DNA of 48,874 nucleotides, from contig JAHCJR010000017.1 in the NCBI GenBank assembly GCA_026126165.1, positions 1 through 48,874 on the forward strand. The letters are read 5' to 3'. Below, piece after piece: positions 33,550 to 41,434 of the stretch. The position numbers were made by a program, and so were the translations under genes. The notes under the pieces were generated by a model, which saw nothing but the letters and a program-made list of their open reading frames with translations, searched no databases and was not told the DNA's origin. Source of the stretch: Alphaproteobacteria bacterium. GTDB lineage: Bacteria; Pseudomonadota; Alphaproteobacteria; Ferrovibrionales; Ferrovibrionaceae. Position 1 is the stretch's first letter, and every line of letters begins with the position of its first letter.

Positions 33550-33801
33550 TTACGCGCGCAGATGACGCTGCGGCATCCCCTCAAGCCGCCTGGCATTCGG
33601 ACAGAATTGCCGGTAGGCGTTGCCATGTGCGCCCTCGGCGAACCATTCGGCGCAGTCGGTCGCATTGGGGCAGAAGATGCAGGTCCGCGCCGACACCCCG
33701 AACGCCTGGGAGCGCGCCGCCTGATCCACGTCGACCTCCAGCCGCTCCAGCATCCTGCCGAACAGCGTCGCGCGCCGGTTCAGTTTCTCGATCATGCTCA
33801 T
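33550..33801 (-). CDS. DUF6455 family protein, short copy
   Basis: An 83-residue soluble protein with four cysteines at 41, 44, 50 and 67 (C-x2-C-x5-C-x16-C), a spacing shared with the upstream paralogue and typical of DUF6455. This pattern could bind zinc or an iron-sulfur cluster, which has not been shown. The N-terminal part MIEKLNRRATLFGRMLERLEVDVDQA is helical. The ATG overlaps the stop of the longer paralogue as ATGA, so the two are translated together; GGGAGGGACGG precedes it. Function unknown. Confidence 0.8.
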   Translation of the reverse strand: MSMIEKLNRRATLFGRMLERLEVDVDQAARSQAFGVSARTCIFCPNATDCAEWFAEGAHGNAYRQFCPNARRLEGMPQRHLRA

Positions 33802-34238
33802 CCGTCCCTCCCCTCCTCGCAGGCCGCCTGTTCCATGGAACGCGCGGCGAGATAATCGAGGTTGCCGGCATTTGGGCAGATCCGCCCATAACCGCCCGCC
33901 ACCTCGCCAGCCAGGAAACGCCGGCATTCGTTGCGGGTACGACAGAGGGAGCAGACGCGCTGCATGTCCCGCAGCAGGCCGAGGTCGGTTGCGGCAATCG
34001 GCTCGCGGATCCCGGCTCGGCGCATCATGGCCGGCAGTTCCAGTGCCTCGCTCCCCGCGCGCACCAGATAGTCGAGATCGCCGGGCTGCACCGCCAGGTC
34101 CGAGGCAAGGCGCTCCCGTTCGGCGCCGCGCAAGCGCAGATACTCGCCAATCGCGCTGCCCCGGCGCACGCATTCGCGTACCCACCCGCCGATGCCGCCA
34201 TCGGACGGCGCTGTTCCCCTCGCCGCTTCCCTCTGCAT
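33798..34238 (-). CDS. DUF6455 family protein, long copy
   Basis: A 146-residue protein whose C-terminal half is a DUF6455 domain with cysteines at 96, 99, 105 and 121 (C-x2-C-x5-C-x15-C). The first half (about residues 14-70) contains helices including WVRECVRRGSAIGEYLRLRG and a DLDYLVRAG segment. GGAGGTGTGGCG precedes the ATG. It heads a two-gene unit divergent from hpnR, with an FNR/NnrR-like site about 55-65 bases upstream. A redox or metal-linked role is plausible from the cysteines and the site but unproven. Confidence 0.8.
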   Translation of the reverse strand: MQREAARGTAPSDGGIGGWVRECVRRGSAIGEYLRLRGAERERLASDLAVQPGDLDYLVRAGSEALELPAMMRRAGIREPIAATDLGLLRDMQRVCSLCRTRNECRRFLAGEVAGGYGRICPNAGNLDYLAARSMEQAACEEGRDG

Positions 34239-34291
34239 CGCCACACCTCCTTCGTATGCAGGAAGGCTGGGCCGCGCGGGATGCTCCTGCC

Positions 34292-34305
34292 TTGATCTGG
34301 CGCAA
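34292..34305. promoter_or_regulatory. Putative FNR/NnrR-type regulator site
   Basis: TTGATCTGGCGCAA fits the CRP/FNR-superfamily pattern TTG-N8-CAA, with a full TTGAT left half. If it is centred at -41.5, the leftward transcript would start near 34257, 19 bases before the DUF6455 ATG at 34238, a typical activator layout. It could also influence hpnR, whose ATG is 160 bases to the right. Recognised by eye; other CRP/FNR-family proteins could bind it. Confidence 0.45.
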
Positions 34306-34465
34306 CGCCGCCTGCGGCGAAACGCCACATGGGAGATGCCGATGGCAGCGAGCCGCTGCATGTCGCGGTCGACCGGAGGCTCGCTCGCCTGTAGATTGCC
34401 GGGGCGGAGACTGCGGGCGGGGCCGCCTCGCCCACGCCCGATCGCCGCGCCGCAGGGAGGCTTGC

Positions 34466-36010
34466 ATGAAGGTTTTCTTCGTCCATCCCGGCCCGCTGAT
34501 GTACACGAAGGTGTTCCTGCGGCTCGAGCCACTGGGACTCGAGATCGTGGCGGCAGCGGCCCGCAAGGCGGGCCACGAGGTGCGGCTGATCGACCTCCAG
34601 TCCGAAAGCGCGGAGGATTATCGCCGCATGCTGCGCGACTTCGCGCCGGACGTGGTGGCGTTCTCCTGCAACTACCTCGCCAACGTGCCGGAAATCATCG
34701 ATTTCGCGAAGGAGACGAAGGCCATCGAACCCGGTTGCTTCGTCTGCGTCGGCGGGCATAGCGCCTCCTTCACGGCACGCGCCATCATCGAGCATGGTGG
34801 CGGCGCCATAGACTGCGTCCTCAAGGGCGAAGGCGAACCTGCGATGGTCGCGCTGCTGGAGACCCTCGAATCGGACCGCGATGCCGTCGCATCCGTCCCG
34901 GGCGCGGTGACGGCGGCGGGCGAAGGACCGGCGCCAGGCTTCGTGCATTCCCTCGACGATCTGATGCCCGCGCGCGATCTGCTGCGCCATCGCCGCCGCT
35001 ACTTCCTCGGCGTGCTCGATCCCTGCGCCTCCATCGAGTTCTCGCGCGGCTGCCCGTGGGACTGTTCGTTCTGCAGCGCCTGGACGTTCTACGGTCGCAG
35101 CTACCGGCTGGTCAGTCCCGAACGCGTGGTCGAGGAACTCGGCACCATCCGCGAACCCGGCATCTTCATCGTCGACGATGTCGCCTTCATCCAGGACCAG
35201 CACGGATTCGCCATCGGCGAGGCGATCGCGCGCAAAGGCATCCGCAAGAACTATTACCTCGAGACGCGTGGCGATGTGCTGCTGCGCAACAAGGAGGTCT
35301 TCCGGTTCTGGAAGCAGCTTGGCGTCAGCTACATGTTCCTTGGCCTGGAGGCGATCGATGAGGAAGGACTGACGAAGTATCGCAAGCGTATTCCGCTCGG
35401 ACGAAATTTCGAGGCGCTCGAGTTCGCCCGCTCGCTCGGCATCATGGTGGCGATCAACCTGATCGCAGATCCGGACTGGGACGAGGAGCGTTTCCGTACC
35501 GTGCGGGAATGGTGCATGGAGGTGCCGGAGATCGTCAATATCAGCATCAACACGCCTTATCCAGGCACCGAGACCTGGCTTACCGAGCAGCGGCGCCTGA
35601 CCAGCCGCGACTACCGGCTGTTCGACATCCAGCACGCGGTTCTGCCGACCAGGCTGCCGCTCGAGCGATTCTATGCGGAACTGGTCGAGACCCAGCGCAT
35701 CCTCTACCGCAAGCATCTGAACTGGCGCACCGGGCGCGGCGTGGCCCGCGCCATCGCCGGCCACCTGTTGCGCGGGCAGACCAATTTCATGCGCGGCATG
35801 TTCCGCTATAACAGCGTCTATTCGGTCGACAAGCTCATGGCCGATCACGCGCGCCCCGTCCATTACCACCTGCCCGAACCCCCGGCGGCCTCGGCGAGCG
35901 CCCGCGGCAGGCAGCTCTATGTCCATGCCCCGCGCGGGCGCGCCGCGCGCAGCATCGACGAGAACACCGAACAGTTCGTCGAGGCGACGCGCATGGGCTC
36001 ATCGGAATAG
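34466..36010 (+). CDS. hpnR: Hopanoid C-3 methylase (B12-binding radical SAM)
   Basis: A 514-residue enzyme that methylates hopanoids at C-3 in the A ring, giving 3-methylhopanoids, membrane lipids also used as geological biomarkers. The N-terminal cobalamin-binding-like domain (about residues 1-150) begins MKVFFVHPGPLMYTKVFLRLEPLGLE, the characteristic HpnR start. The radical SAM [4Fe-4S] cysteines are 196, 200 and 203 in SRGCPWDCSFCSAWTFYG. The C-terminal part includes NISINTPYPGTETW and FDIQHAVLPTRLPL. GGGAGG lies just upstream of the ATG. No other hopanoid gene is nearby, so squalene-hopene cyclase must be encoded elsewhere. Confidence 0.93.
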   Translation: MKVFFVHPGPLMYTKVFLRLEPLGLEIVAAAARKAGHEVRLIDLQSESAEDYRRMLRDFAPDVVAFSCNYLANVPEIIDFAKETKAIEPGCFVCVGGHSASFTARAIIEHGGGAIDCVLKGEGEPAMVALLETLESDRDAVASVPGAVTAAGEGPAPGFVHSLDDLMPARDLLRHRRRYFLGVLDPCASIEFSRGCPWDCSFCSAWTFYGRSYRLVSPERVVEELGTIREPGIFIVDDVAFIQDQHGFAIGEAIARKGIRKNYYLETRGDVLLRNKEVFRFWKQLGVSYMFLGLEAIDEEGLTKYRKRIPLGRNFEALEFARSLGIMVAINLIADPDWDEERFRTVREWCMEVPEIVNISINTPYPGTETWLTEQRRLTSRDYRLFDIQHAVLPTRLPLERFYAELVETQRILYRKHLNWRTGRGVARAIAGHLLRGQTNFMRGMFRYNSVYSVDKLMADHARPVHYHLPEPPAASASARGRQLYVHAPRGRAARSIDENTEQFVEATRMGSSE

Positions 36011-36116
36011 GTCTGCCGCCAACGTCGGACTTGTTCGCGGGGCCGGGCTGGGCCAAGATCGCTCGCCGCGCCCGGCAAGTGGCCCGGCGCTGTATCCGAG
36101 GGGAGGGAACGGCAAA

Positions 36117-37040
36117 TTGCGGCGCACCACACGGTTCCGGCAGCTTATCGAATCACCCGAAATCCTGCTGCTGCCCGGCGTCCATGACGCGCTCGGCGCG
36201 CGCATCGCCGAGCGGCTCGGATTTTCCGCCATCACCTCCGGGGGTTACAGCGCCTCGGCGACACTGCTCGGCCAGCCCGACACCTCCCAGCTCGGCATGA
36301 CGGAGATGGCGGACTATTATTCGCGCCTCTGCGACGCGACCGAACTGCCGGTCTTCGCCGATGCGGACACCGGCTTTGGCAATGTCACGAACGTGGCGCG
36401 CACAGTGCGCACCTACGAGAAGGCCGGCGTCGCCGGTCTTTTCATCGAGGATCAGGTCTTTCCCAAGCGCTGCGGCCACATGACGGGCAAGGCAGTGATC
36501 CCGCTCGAGGAATTTCTCGCCAAGGTCAAGGCGGCGCTCGATGCGCGCCAGGACGCCGACCTTGTGATCATGGCGCGCACCGATGCGCTGGCGGTCAACG
36601 GCATCGAGGATGCCATCGAACGGGCGGCGGCGGCGCGCGAGGCGGGGGCGGACCTGCTCTTCGTCGAAGCGCCGGAGACGGAAGCCGACATGCGCCGCAT
36701 CTGCGCCAGCCTGGATGGTCCCTGCCTCGCCAACAACCTCGATGCCGGCCGCTCGCCGATCCTCACGCCCGAGGCGCTGCAGGAGATCGGCTATGCCACC
36801 GTCGCCTATCCGACAGCCTGCACCTATGCGGTGGCGCAGGCGCTCGAGATGGCGCTTGGCGAGATCATCCGCCATGGCACGGCAAAGGCGGTCTATGACC
36901 GCATGTACGATTTCGAGCGCTTCCATGCGCTCGTCGGGCTGGACCGGCTGCGCGCCCGCGAGGCCGGCCACCAGGATGCGGCGCACGCGCTCCTCGAACG
37001 GCGCGGCGCAACGGGAAAGCCGCGTGACGCGGCGGATTGA
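36117..37040 (+). CDS. Isocitrate lyase/PEP mutase family protein
   Basis: A 307-residue TIM-barrel enzyme of the PEP mutase/isocitrate lyase superfamily, similar to 2-methylisocitrate lyase and oxaloacetate decarboxylase types. Key features are LLLPGVHDALGARIAERLGF, the metal-binding ADADTGFGN, and the lid motif EDQVFPKRCGHM, in which the Lys-Arg-Cys-Gly core of the lyases is retained (KRCGH). The TTG at 36117 is taken as start because GGGGAGGGAAC lies upstream and the protein then begins MRRTTRFRQLIE, as in homologues. It is 20 bases before the TRAP transporter genes, which suggests that the imported acid is its substrate or a precursor. Confidence 0.9.
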   Translation: MRRTTRFRQLIESPEILLLPGVHDALGARIAERLGFSAITSGGYSASATLLGQPDTSQLGMTEMADYYSRLCDATELPVFADADTGFGNVTNVARTVRTYEKAGVAGLFIEDQVFPKRCGHMTGKAVIPLEEFLAKVKAALDARQDADLVIMARTDALAVNGIEDAIERAAAAREAGADLLFVEAPETEADMRRICASLDGPCLANNLDAGRSPILTPEALQEIGYATVAYPTACTYAVAQALEMALGEIIRHGTAKAVYDRMYDFERFHALVGLDRLRAREAGHQDAAHALLERRGATGKPRDAAD

Positions 37041-37060
37041 TGACAAGGGAGGAAAGACAG

Positions 37061-38050
37061 ATGTTGCAGCGATATGCCGCGATGGCGGCCCTGGCTGGCG
37101 CGGTTCTGATGGCCGGAAGCGCGGCGGCCCAGCAAGTGCAGATGCGGGTCAGCCACCAGCTTCCGCCCGGTCACCACATCGCCAAGCTGACCGAGCAGTG
37201 GGCAGCCGATCTCAAGGCCCGTTCGGGCGGGCGGATGGACGTGCAGATCCTGGGCGCCAATCAGGCCTTCAAGCCGGAGCAGAACCATGCCGCCGTCGCC
37301 CGCGGCCAGGTCGAAGCGGCGCTTTCGGTCAACTTCCAGTGGGGCAATACGATCCCGGAAATGAACCTGGTGACGATTCCCTACTTCCTGACCGACCTTG
37401 AGCGAATCAAGAAATTCCCCGATTCCGAAGCGGCGAAGCTGCTCAACGACAAGCTCATGGAGAAAGGCGTCCGCAACGTCGCCTGGTTCTACACGACGCG
37501 CCAGTCGATCTTCACCTCTTCGGGCAAGCCCCTGGTCCGCACCGATGACTTCAAGGGCGTGAAAATCCGCGGCCTCAACAAGCTGGTCGATGCCGGCCTG
37601 GTTGCGGCCGGCGCGGCGCCCTCCTCGATGCCAGGTTCCGAGGTCTACAACGCCCTGCAGACGCGGGTGATCGATGCCGGCCTGACCGACGTCTCCGCCG
37701 CCTACAGCCGGAAGTTCTTCGAGGTGCAGCAGTACGGCACGGTGGCGCCGTTCTTTACCGTCTACTTCCACATGTACGTCAATCCGGCCTGGCATGACAA
37801 GCTGCCGGCCGATCTCAAGAAGGCCCTGGCGGAGGCAAGCGCCAAGGCGGAGCAGGACTCGATCCCGCTGACCGAAAAGACGGCCGAGGATGCGGTGAAG
37901 CAGCTTCGCGACAAGGGCATGACCCTGCACATCCAGACGCCCGAGGAAGCCAAGGCTTTCAAGGCGGTCATGCAGCCGCCGGTGATCGACGCCTTCAAGG
38001 CGTCCTCGCCGGATGCGGCGAAGCTGATCGATCTCGCGAACAAGCTCTGA
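37061..38050 (+). CDS. dctP: TRAP transporter substrate-binding protein, DctP-like
   Basis: A 329-residue periplasmic binding protein with a signal peptide (MLQRYAAMAALAGAVLMAGSAAAQ). Typical TRAP elements include SHQLPPGHHIAKLTEQWAADL at the start of the mature protein, the central DDFKGVKIRGLNKLVDAG with the Arg that salt-bridges a carboxylate ligand, and the GSEVYNALQTRVIDAG region. The ATG at 37061 follows GGGAGGAAAG; an ATG at 37037 has no such site. It is the ligand-binding part of a sodium-driven carboxylate importer encoded with the next two genes. Confidence 0.94.
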   Translation: MLQRYAAMAALAGAVLMAGSAAAQQVQMRVSHQLPPGHHIAKLTEQWAADLKARSGGRMDVQILGANQAFKPEQNHAAVARGQVEAALSVNFQWGNTIPEMNLVTIPYFLTDLERIKKFPDSEAAKLLNDKLMEKGVRNVAWFYTTRQSIFTSSGKPLVRTDDFKGVKIRGLNKLVDAGLVAAGAAPSSMPGSEVYNALQTRVIDAGLTDVSAAYSRKFFEVQQYGTVAPFFTVYFHMYVNPAWHDKLPADLKKALAEASAKAEQDSIPLTEKTAEDAVKQLRDKGMTLHIQTPEEAKAFKAVMQPPVIDAFKASSPDAAKLIDLANKL

Positions 38051-38583
38051 ACCGCTTCTTCGCCATCCTCGAGTGGATCACGGGCGCGCTGGCAGCACTT
38101 GCCGGCGCGCTCGCCGCCCTTCTGCTGCTCGCCATGGCCGGCATCGTCGGCTATGGCGTGGCGCTCCGCTACATATTCAATCAGCCGCAGGTCTGGGGTG
38201 ACGAGCTGGTCAGCTACATGATCGTGCTGGCGGTGATGCTGGGCGCGGCGGAGGTGTTGCGGCGCGGCGAACATATCGCCATCGACATCCTCACCGAGCG
38301 GCTCGACCGGACCATCCGGCGCTGGATCGAGATCGCCGGCATGGGCGCCGTCGTTTTCGTCTCCGGAGTGCTGGTGGTGTCGGGGCTCGATGTCATGTCC
38401 TTCTCCTGGGAGATGGGCGTCCGCTCGGTCGGCTACCTCGCCGTGCCAATGTGGCTGCCGCTCGCCTCCCTGCCGCTCGGCTTCGGGCTGCTCGGGCTGG
38501 CGGCGGTCAATCGCATGCTCCGCCTGCTGCGTGGCATCGAGGACGTTGCGGCCGGCGCGGGTGCCGGCGCGGGGCCGCGATGA
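38047..38583 (+). CDS. dctQ: TRAP transporter small permease, DctQ-like, apparent CTG start
   Basis: A 178-residue inner-membrane subunit with four hydrophobic segments. The only ATG near the beginning (38134) would cut away most of the first helix, which is normal in the family. The frame is open upstream to a CTG at 38047 that overlaps the dctP stop codon (CTGA), giving MNRFFAILEWITGALAALAG with a complete helix 1. No ATG, GTG or TTG lies in a suitable position. The conserved VWGDELVSYMIV and RRGEHIAIDIL motifs of DctQ are present. The stop overlaps the dctM start by ATGA. The CTG start is inferred from homology and the overlap pattern. Confidence 0.8.
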   Translation: MNRFFAILEWITGALAALAGALAALLLLAMAGIVGYGVALRYIFNQPQVWGDELVSYMIVLAVMLGAAEVLRRGEHIAIDILTERLDRTIRRWIEIAGMGAVVFVSGVLVVSGLDVMSFSWEMGVRSVGYLAVPMWLPLASLPLGFGLLGLAAVNRMLRLLRGIEDVAAGAGAGAGPR

Positions 38584-39866
38584 CACTGGCGCTGATCCTG
38601 CTCGGCCTCGTCGCCATCCTGTTGACCGGCATTCCGCTCTTCGCCGGCATGTCGCTGATGTCGATCGGCCTGCTCTTTGCGGTCGAGGGGCGCGTCACCG
38701 GACTTGCCGACGAGGTCTTCGCCAAGCTCTCCAACTATCTCCTGGTCGCCATTCCGCTCTTCGCGCTGATGGCCCATGTGATGATCCGGGCCCGCGTCGT
38801 GGACGATCTCTATGCTTTCGCCCACACCCTGGTGCGGAACTGGCCCGGCGGTCTGGGCGTGGCGACGGTTCTCGCCTGCACCATTTTCGCCGCCATCTCC
38901 GGCTCGTCGGTGGCGACCGCGCTCACCATCGGCACGGTCGCCATCCCGCAGATGCTCCGCTATGGCTATCGCCGCCACGGCGCATATGGCGTACTGGCGG
39001 CAGGCGGCACGCTCGGCATCCTGATTCCGCCCTCGGGGCCGCTGGTTCTCTATGCGGTCGTTTCCGATACCTCGATTGGCGCGCTCTTCATGGCGGGCGT
39101 GGTGCCGGGACTGCTGCTGGCCGGACTGTTCGCCGCCTACTGCATGCTGACGGCCATGTTCGACCGCGGCGTCGAGCGGCTGCCGGCGCCGACGCTCGGC
39201 GAGATCGCCCACAGCCTGGGCAAGGGCTTCTGGTCCCTGCTGCTGCCGCCGCTGGTGCTGGGGGGAATGTATGCCGGTGTCTTCACCGCGACCGAGGCCG
39301 CCGCCGCGGGTGCTCTCGTGGCGATCCTGATCGCCCGTTTCGCCTACCGGCGGCTCGGGCTCCTCGAACTCTACGAGGCGGCGCGCGAGGCGGCACGGAC
39401 CACCGCGATGCTGTTCCTGATCCTCGCCTCCGCCGCCATGTTCGGCCATGTCATTGCCGTCCTGCGCCTCCCGGCGGAACTGCTGGAGCTGGTGACCGGC
39501 GTCGGCCTGACGCCGCTGCAGTTCATCCTTGCGGTCATGCTGCTCGTCTTCGTCCTTGGCATGTTCCTCGAGACCATCTCGATCATTCTCATCACCACGC
39601 CGATCGTATTGCCGGTCCTGCTGCATCTCGGCATCAATCCGGTCTGGTATGGCATCCTGCTGACCATCAACCTCGAACTGGCGCTGATCACCCCGCCGGT
39701 TGGCATGAACCTCTTCGTGATCAAGGGCGTGACAGGAGATTCGCTGCGCCCCATCGTCCGTGGCGTCCTGCCCTACGTGATCCTGATGCTGCTCGGCATG
39801 TTCATGGTCCTGGCCATTCCGGAGCTGGCGCTCTGGCTACCTTCCACCATGGCGCTCGGGCGCTGA
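38580..39866 (+). CDS. dctM: TRAP transporter large permease, DctM-like
   Basis: A 428-residue inner-membrane protein with about 12 hydrophobic segments, the ion-translocating subunit of a TRAP importer. Family motifs include VAIPLFALMAHVM, FAAISGSSVATALTIG, GTLGILIPPSGPLVLYAVVSDTSIG and LITPPVGMNLFVI, which build the two sodium-site hairpins. It overlaps dctQ by ATGA at 38580-38583, so the three subunits are made together. Likely cargo is a C4-dicarboxylate or 2-keto acid, judged only from the family and the adjacent lyase gene. Confidence 0.95.
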   Translation: MTLALILLGLVAILLTGIPLFAGMSLMSIGLLFAVEGRVTGLADEVFAKLSNYLLVAIPLFALMAHVMIRARVVDDLYAFAHTLVRNWPGGLGVATVLACTIFAAISGSSVATALTIGTVAIPQMLRYGYRRHGAYGVLAAGGTLGILIPPSGPLVLYAVVSDTSIGALFMAGVVPGLLLAGLFAAYCMLTAMFDRGVERLPAPTLGEIAHSLGKGFWSLLLPPLVLGGMYAGVFTATEAAAAGALVAILIARFAYRRLGLLELYEAAREAARTTAMLFLILASAAMFGHVIAVLRLPAELLELVTGVGLTPLQFILAVMLLVFVLGMFLETISIILITTPIVLPVLLHLGINPVWYGILLTINLELALITPPVGMNLFVIKGVTGDSLRPIVRGVLPYVILMLLGMFMVLAIPELALWLPSTMALGR

Positions 39867-39875
39867 AAGCGGCCG

Positions 39876-39905
39876 TTTACGCAAGGTTAAGACCCCTGCT
39901 CTAGG
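39876..39905 (+). promoter_or_regulatory. Putative promoter with CtrA-like half-sites
   Basis: TTTACGCAAGGTTAA (39876-39890) matches the alphaproteobacterial CtrA pattern TTAA-N7-TTAA at seven of eight positions, and CTAGG follows at 39901-39905. The same layout recurs upstream of the pentapeptide gene. It is one of the few A/T-rich patches here and lies 54 bases before the GTG start of the next gene. Confidence 0.35.
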
Positions 39906-39958
39906 CTCAAGGCCGAAGCCGTGGCCCGATGCGACGGCTGTTGCCTCGGGGGAAAGGC

Positions 39959-41359
39959 GTGATCGGCCGCAAGATCCAGAACCGCATCATCCGCTTCGAG
40001 ATCGCCACGCTCAGCCAGGGCCGCTGGGTGATCGAGAGCCTGCGCGATGACGAGGCGGAAGCGGTCGAACTGGCGCGCACTCTTCTGGCATCCGAGAAGT
40101 ACGAGGCGGTACGGGTGGTGCGCGAGCGCAGCATGCTGGACGGCTTCACCACGGCAAAGCCTGTCTACGAGGAGCGATTCTCGCCGCGCGGCAAGACCTC
40201 GCTCAAGCTCTCTGCCGGCGGCGAAGAGGGCACCTGGTGCGAAACACTCGAGGATTTCTTCGGCGCCGCCAGCCGGCGCACCATCGGCAATCTCCTGCGC
40301 AGCTTCCTCGATCATCACGGCGTCACCGTGATGGAGCTGCTGCACGACTACCGCTGGATCAAGAAGATCGACGCGGCCGACGGCCTCAAATCGGCCGCCC
40401 TGCATCGCGTGGTGCGCCAGCGCGCCGAGGAAAGCGGCGAGAGCCTGGCCGCCTGCCGGGCGCGCCTCGACGGGCTGATCGCCGAGGCGACCACCCGTGC
40501 GCGCGACCTGATGGCCAGCCGCGCGCTGCCGCGTATGCTCGACGAGGGGCTCGACGCCCTGGTGGCCGCCTGCCGCGCGGCCGCACCCGATGCGCCGCAG
40601 CAGGAACACCTGATGCGCTTCGCCATCTGCCGTTTCATCGAGCCGAGGCAGGGGCTGATGGACCGCCTCGCGGCTCTGGCGGACATCGCCATGCCGGCCA
40701 GCGACCCGCTCGCACACAGCTTGTTCGATGCTTTCGCCGCCGACTGTCTCGCCTCCGGCACCGTGCTGCAGGAGCTGCTCGGCCGCCAGGCGCATCTCGG
40801 CCAGGCGCTCGTCGCCATCGCCGATCTGGCCGCCGGCCGGATGGACGCCGATCGGCCCGGACTGCCGCCCCTTGCCGGTATGGTCGGCCGGATGATCGCC
40901 GAAAGAGAATCATCGGATATGCGTGCGGTGCTGGCGGACCGCATCGCCCGCGCGCTCGCCGGCGAGCAGCGACTGACGCGCGGCGATGCACGGGCCGAAG
41001 CCGGCGCGCTCGGCCTTCTTTGCGAGAAGATGCAGGATGCCGATGGCGGATTCCCGGGTGGTCCGGCCATGGTGCGGGCGCTGGCGCGGCGTTTCTCGCG
41101 CCTCGACCTGCCCGGCGGCCTCGAGGAGATCAGGCTGCGCCCCGGCAACACGGCAGAGCGGATCGAGCAGCTTCTCCTGCTGGAGCGGACCGCCTTCAGC
41201 GACATCAAGAAGCGGGCCATCGCCACGCTGATGCTCGACCTGCTGCGCAGGGCGGGCGCGGAGGAGCGCGTCGCCCTGCGTGCGCTTGGTCGCTCGGTGG
41301 CCAATTCCGGCCTGCCGGCGGCGACGCGACAGCGCTTTGCCGAGGCGACGGGCACCTGA
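39959..41359 (+). CDS. Conserved-looking protein of unknown function
   Basis: A 466-residue soluble protein without signal peptide or membrane helix; I do not recognise its family. The first 70 residues (IQNRIIRFEIATLSQGRWVIESLRDD) look like a small alpha/beta domain, and the remainder is a long all-helical region rich in Arg, Ala and Leu, with regular helix spacing that could be a repeat scaffold. The GTG at 39959 is preferred because GGGGGAAAGGC sits directly upstream; an ATG at 39929 has no ribosome-binding site. It shares an upstream motif with the pentapeptide gene that follows it by 75 bases. Confidence 0.75.
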   Translation: MIGRKIQNRIIRFEIATLSQGRWVIESLRDDEAEAVELARTLLASEKYEAVRVVRERSMLDGFTTAKPVYEERFSPRGKTSLKLSAGGEEGTWCETLEDFFGAASRRTIGNLLRSFLDHHGVTVMELLHDYRWIKKIDAADGLKSAALHRVVRQRAEESGESLAACRARLDGLIAEATTRARDLMASRALPRMLDEGLDALVAACRAAAPDAPQQEHLMRFAICRFIEPRQGLMDRLAALADIAMPASDPLAHSLFDAFAADCLASGTVLQELLGRQAHLGQALVAIADLAAGRMDADRPGLPPLAGMVGRMIAERESSDMRAVLADRIARALAGEQRLTRGDARAEAGALGLLCEKMQDADGGFPGGPAMVRALARRFSRLDLPGGLEEIRLRPGNTAERIEQLLLLERTAFSDIKKRAIATLMLDLLRRAGAEERVALRALGRSVANSGLPAATRQRFAEATGT

Positions 41360-41364
41360 GGGCA

Positions 41365-41395
41365 TTTACCCGATCTTCACCAGGACGCCCCTAGG
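41365..41395 (+). promoter_or_regulatory. Putative promoter of the pentapeptide gene
   Basis: TTTACCCGATCTTCA (41365-41379) followed by CTAGG (41391-41395) repeats the arrangement found upstream of the previous gene, with the distance between the two parts differing by one base. The match to the CtrA pattern is six of eight. The ATG is 40 bases further on. Confidence 0.3.
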
Positions 41396-41434
41396 TTTCG
41401 CCGGTGGTCCTGACAGGAAGGCGGCCCAAGGCAC

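Noticed and set aside
34025-35926. A 633-codon open frame opposite hpnR
   Set aside because: hpnR is recognised over its full length; the opposite frame has shadow composition.
38134-38583. ATG at 38134 as the start of dctQ
   Set aside because: It would begin inside the first membrane helix and leave an 87-base gap in an otherwise overlapping operon, while the upstream frame encodes a normal DctQ N-terminus.
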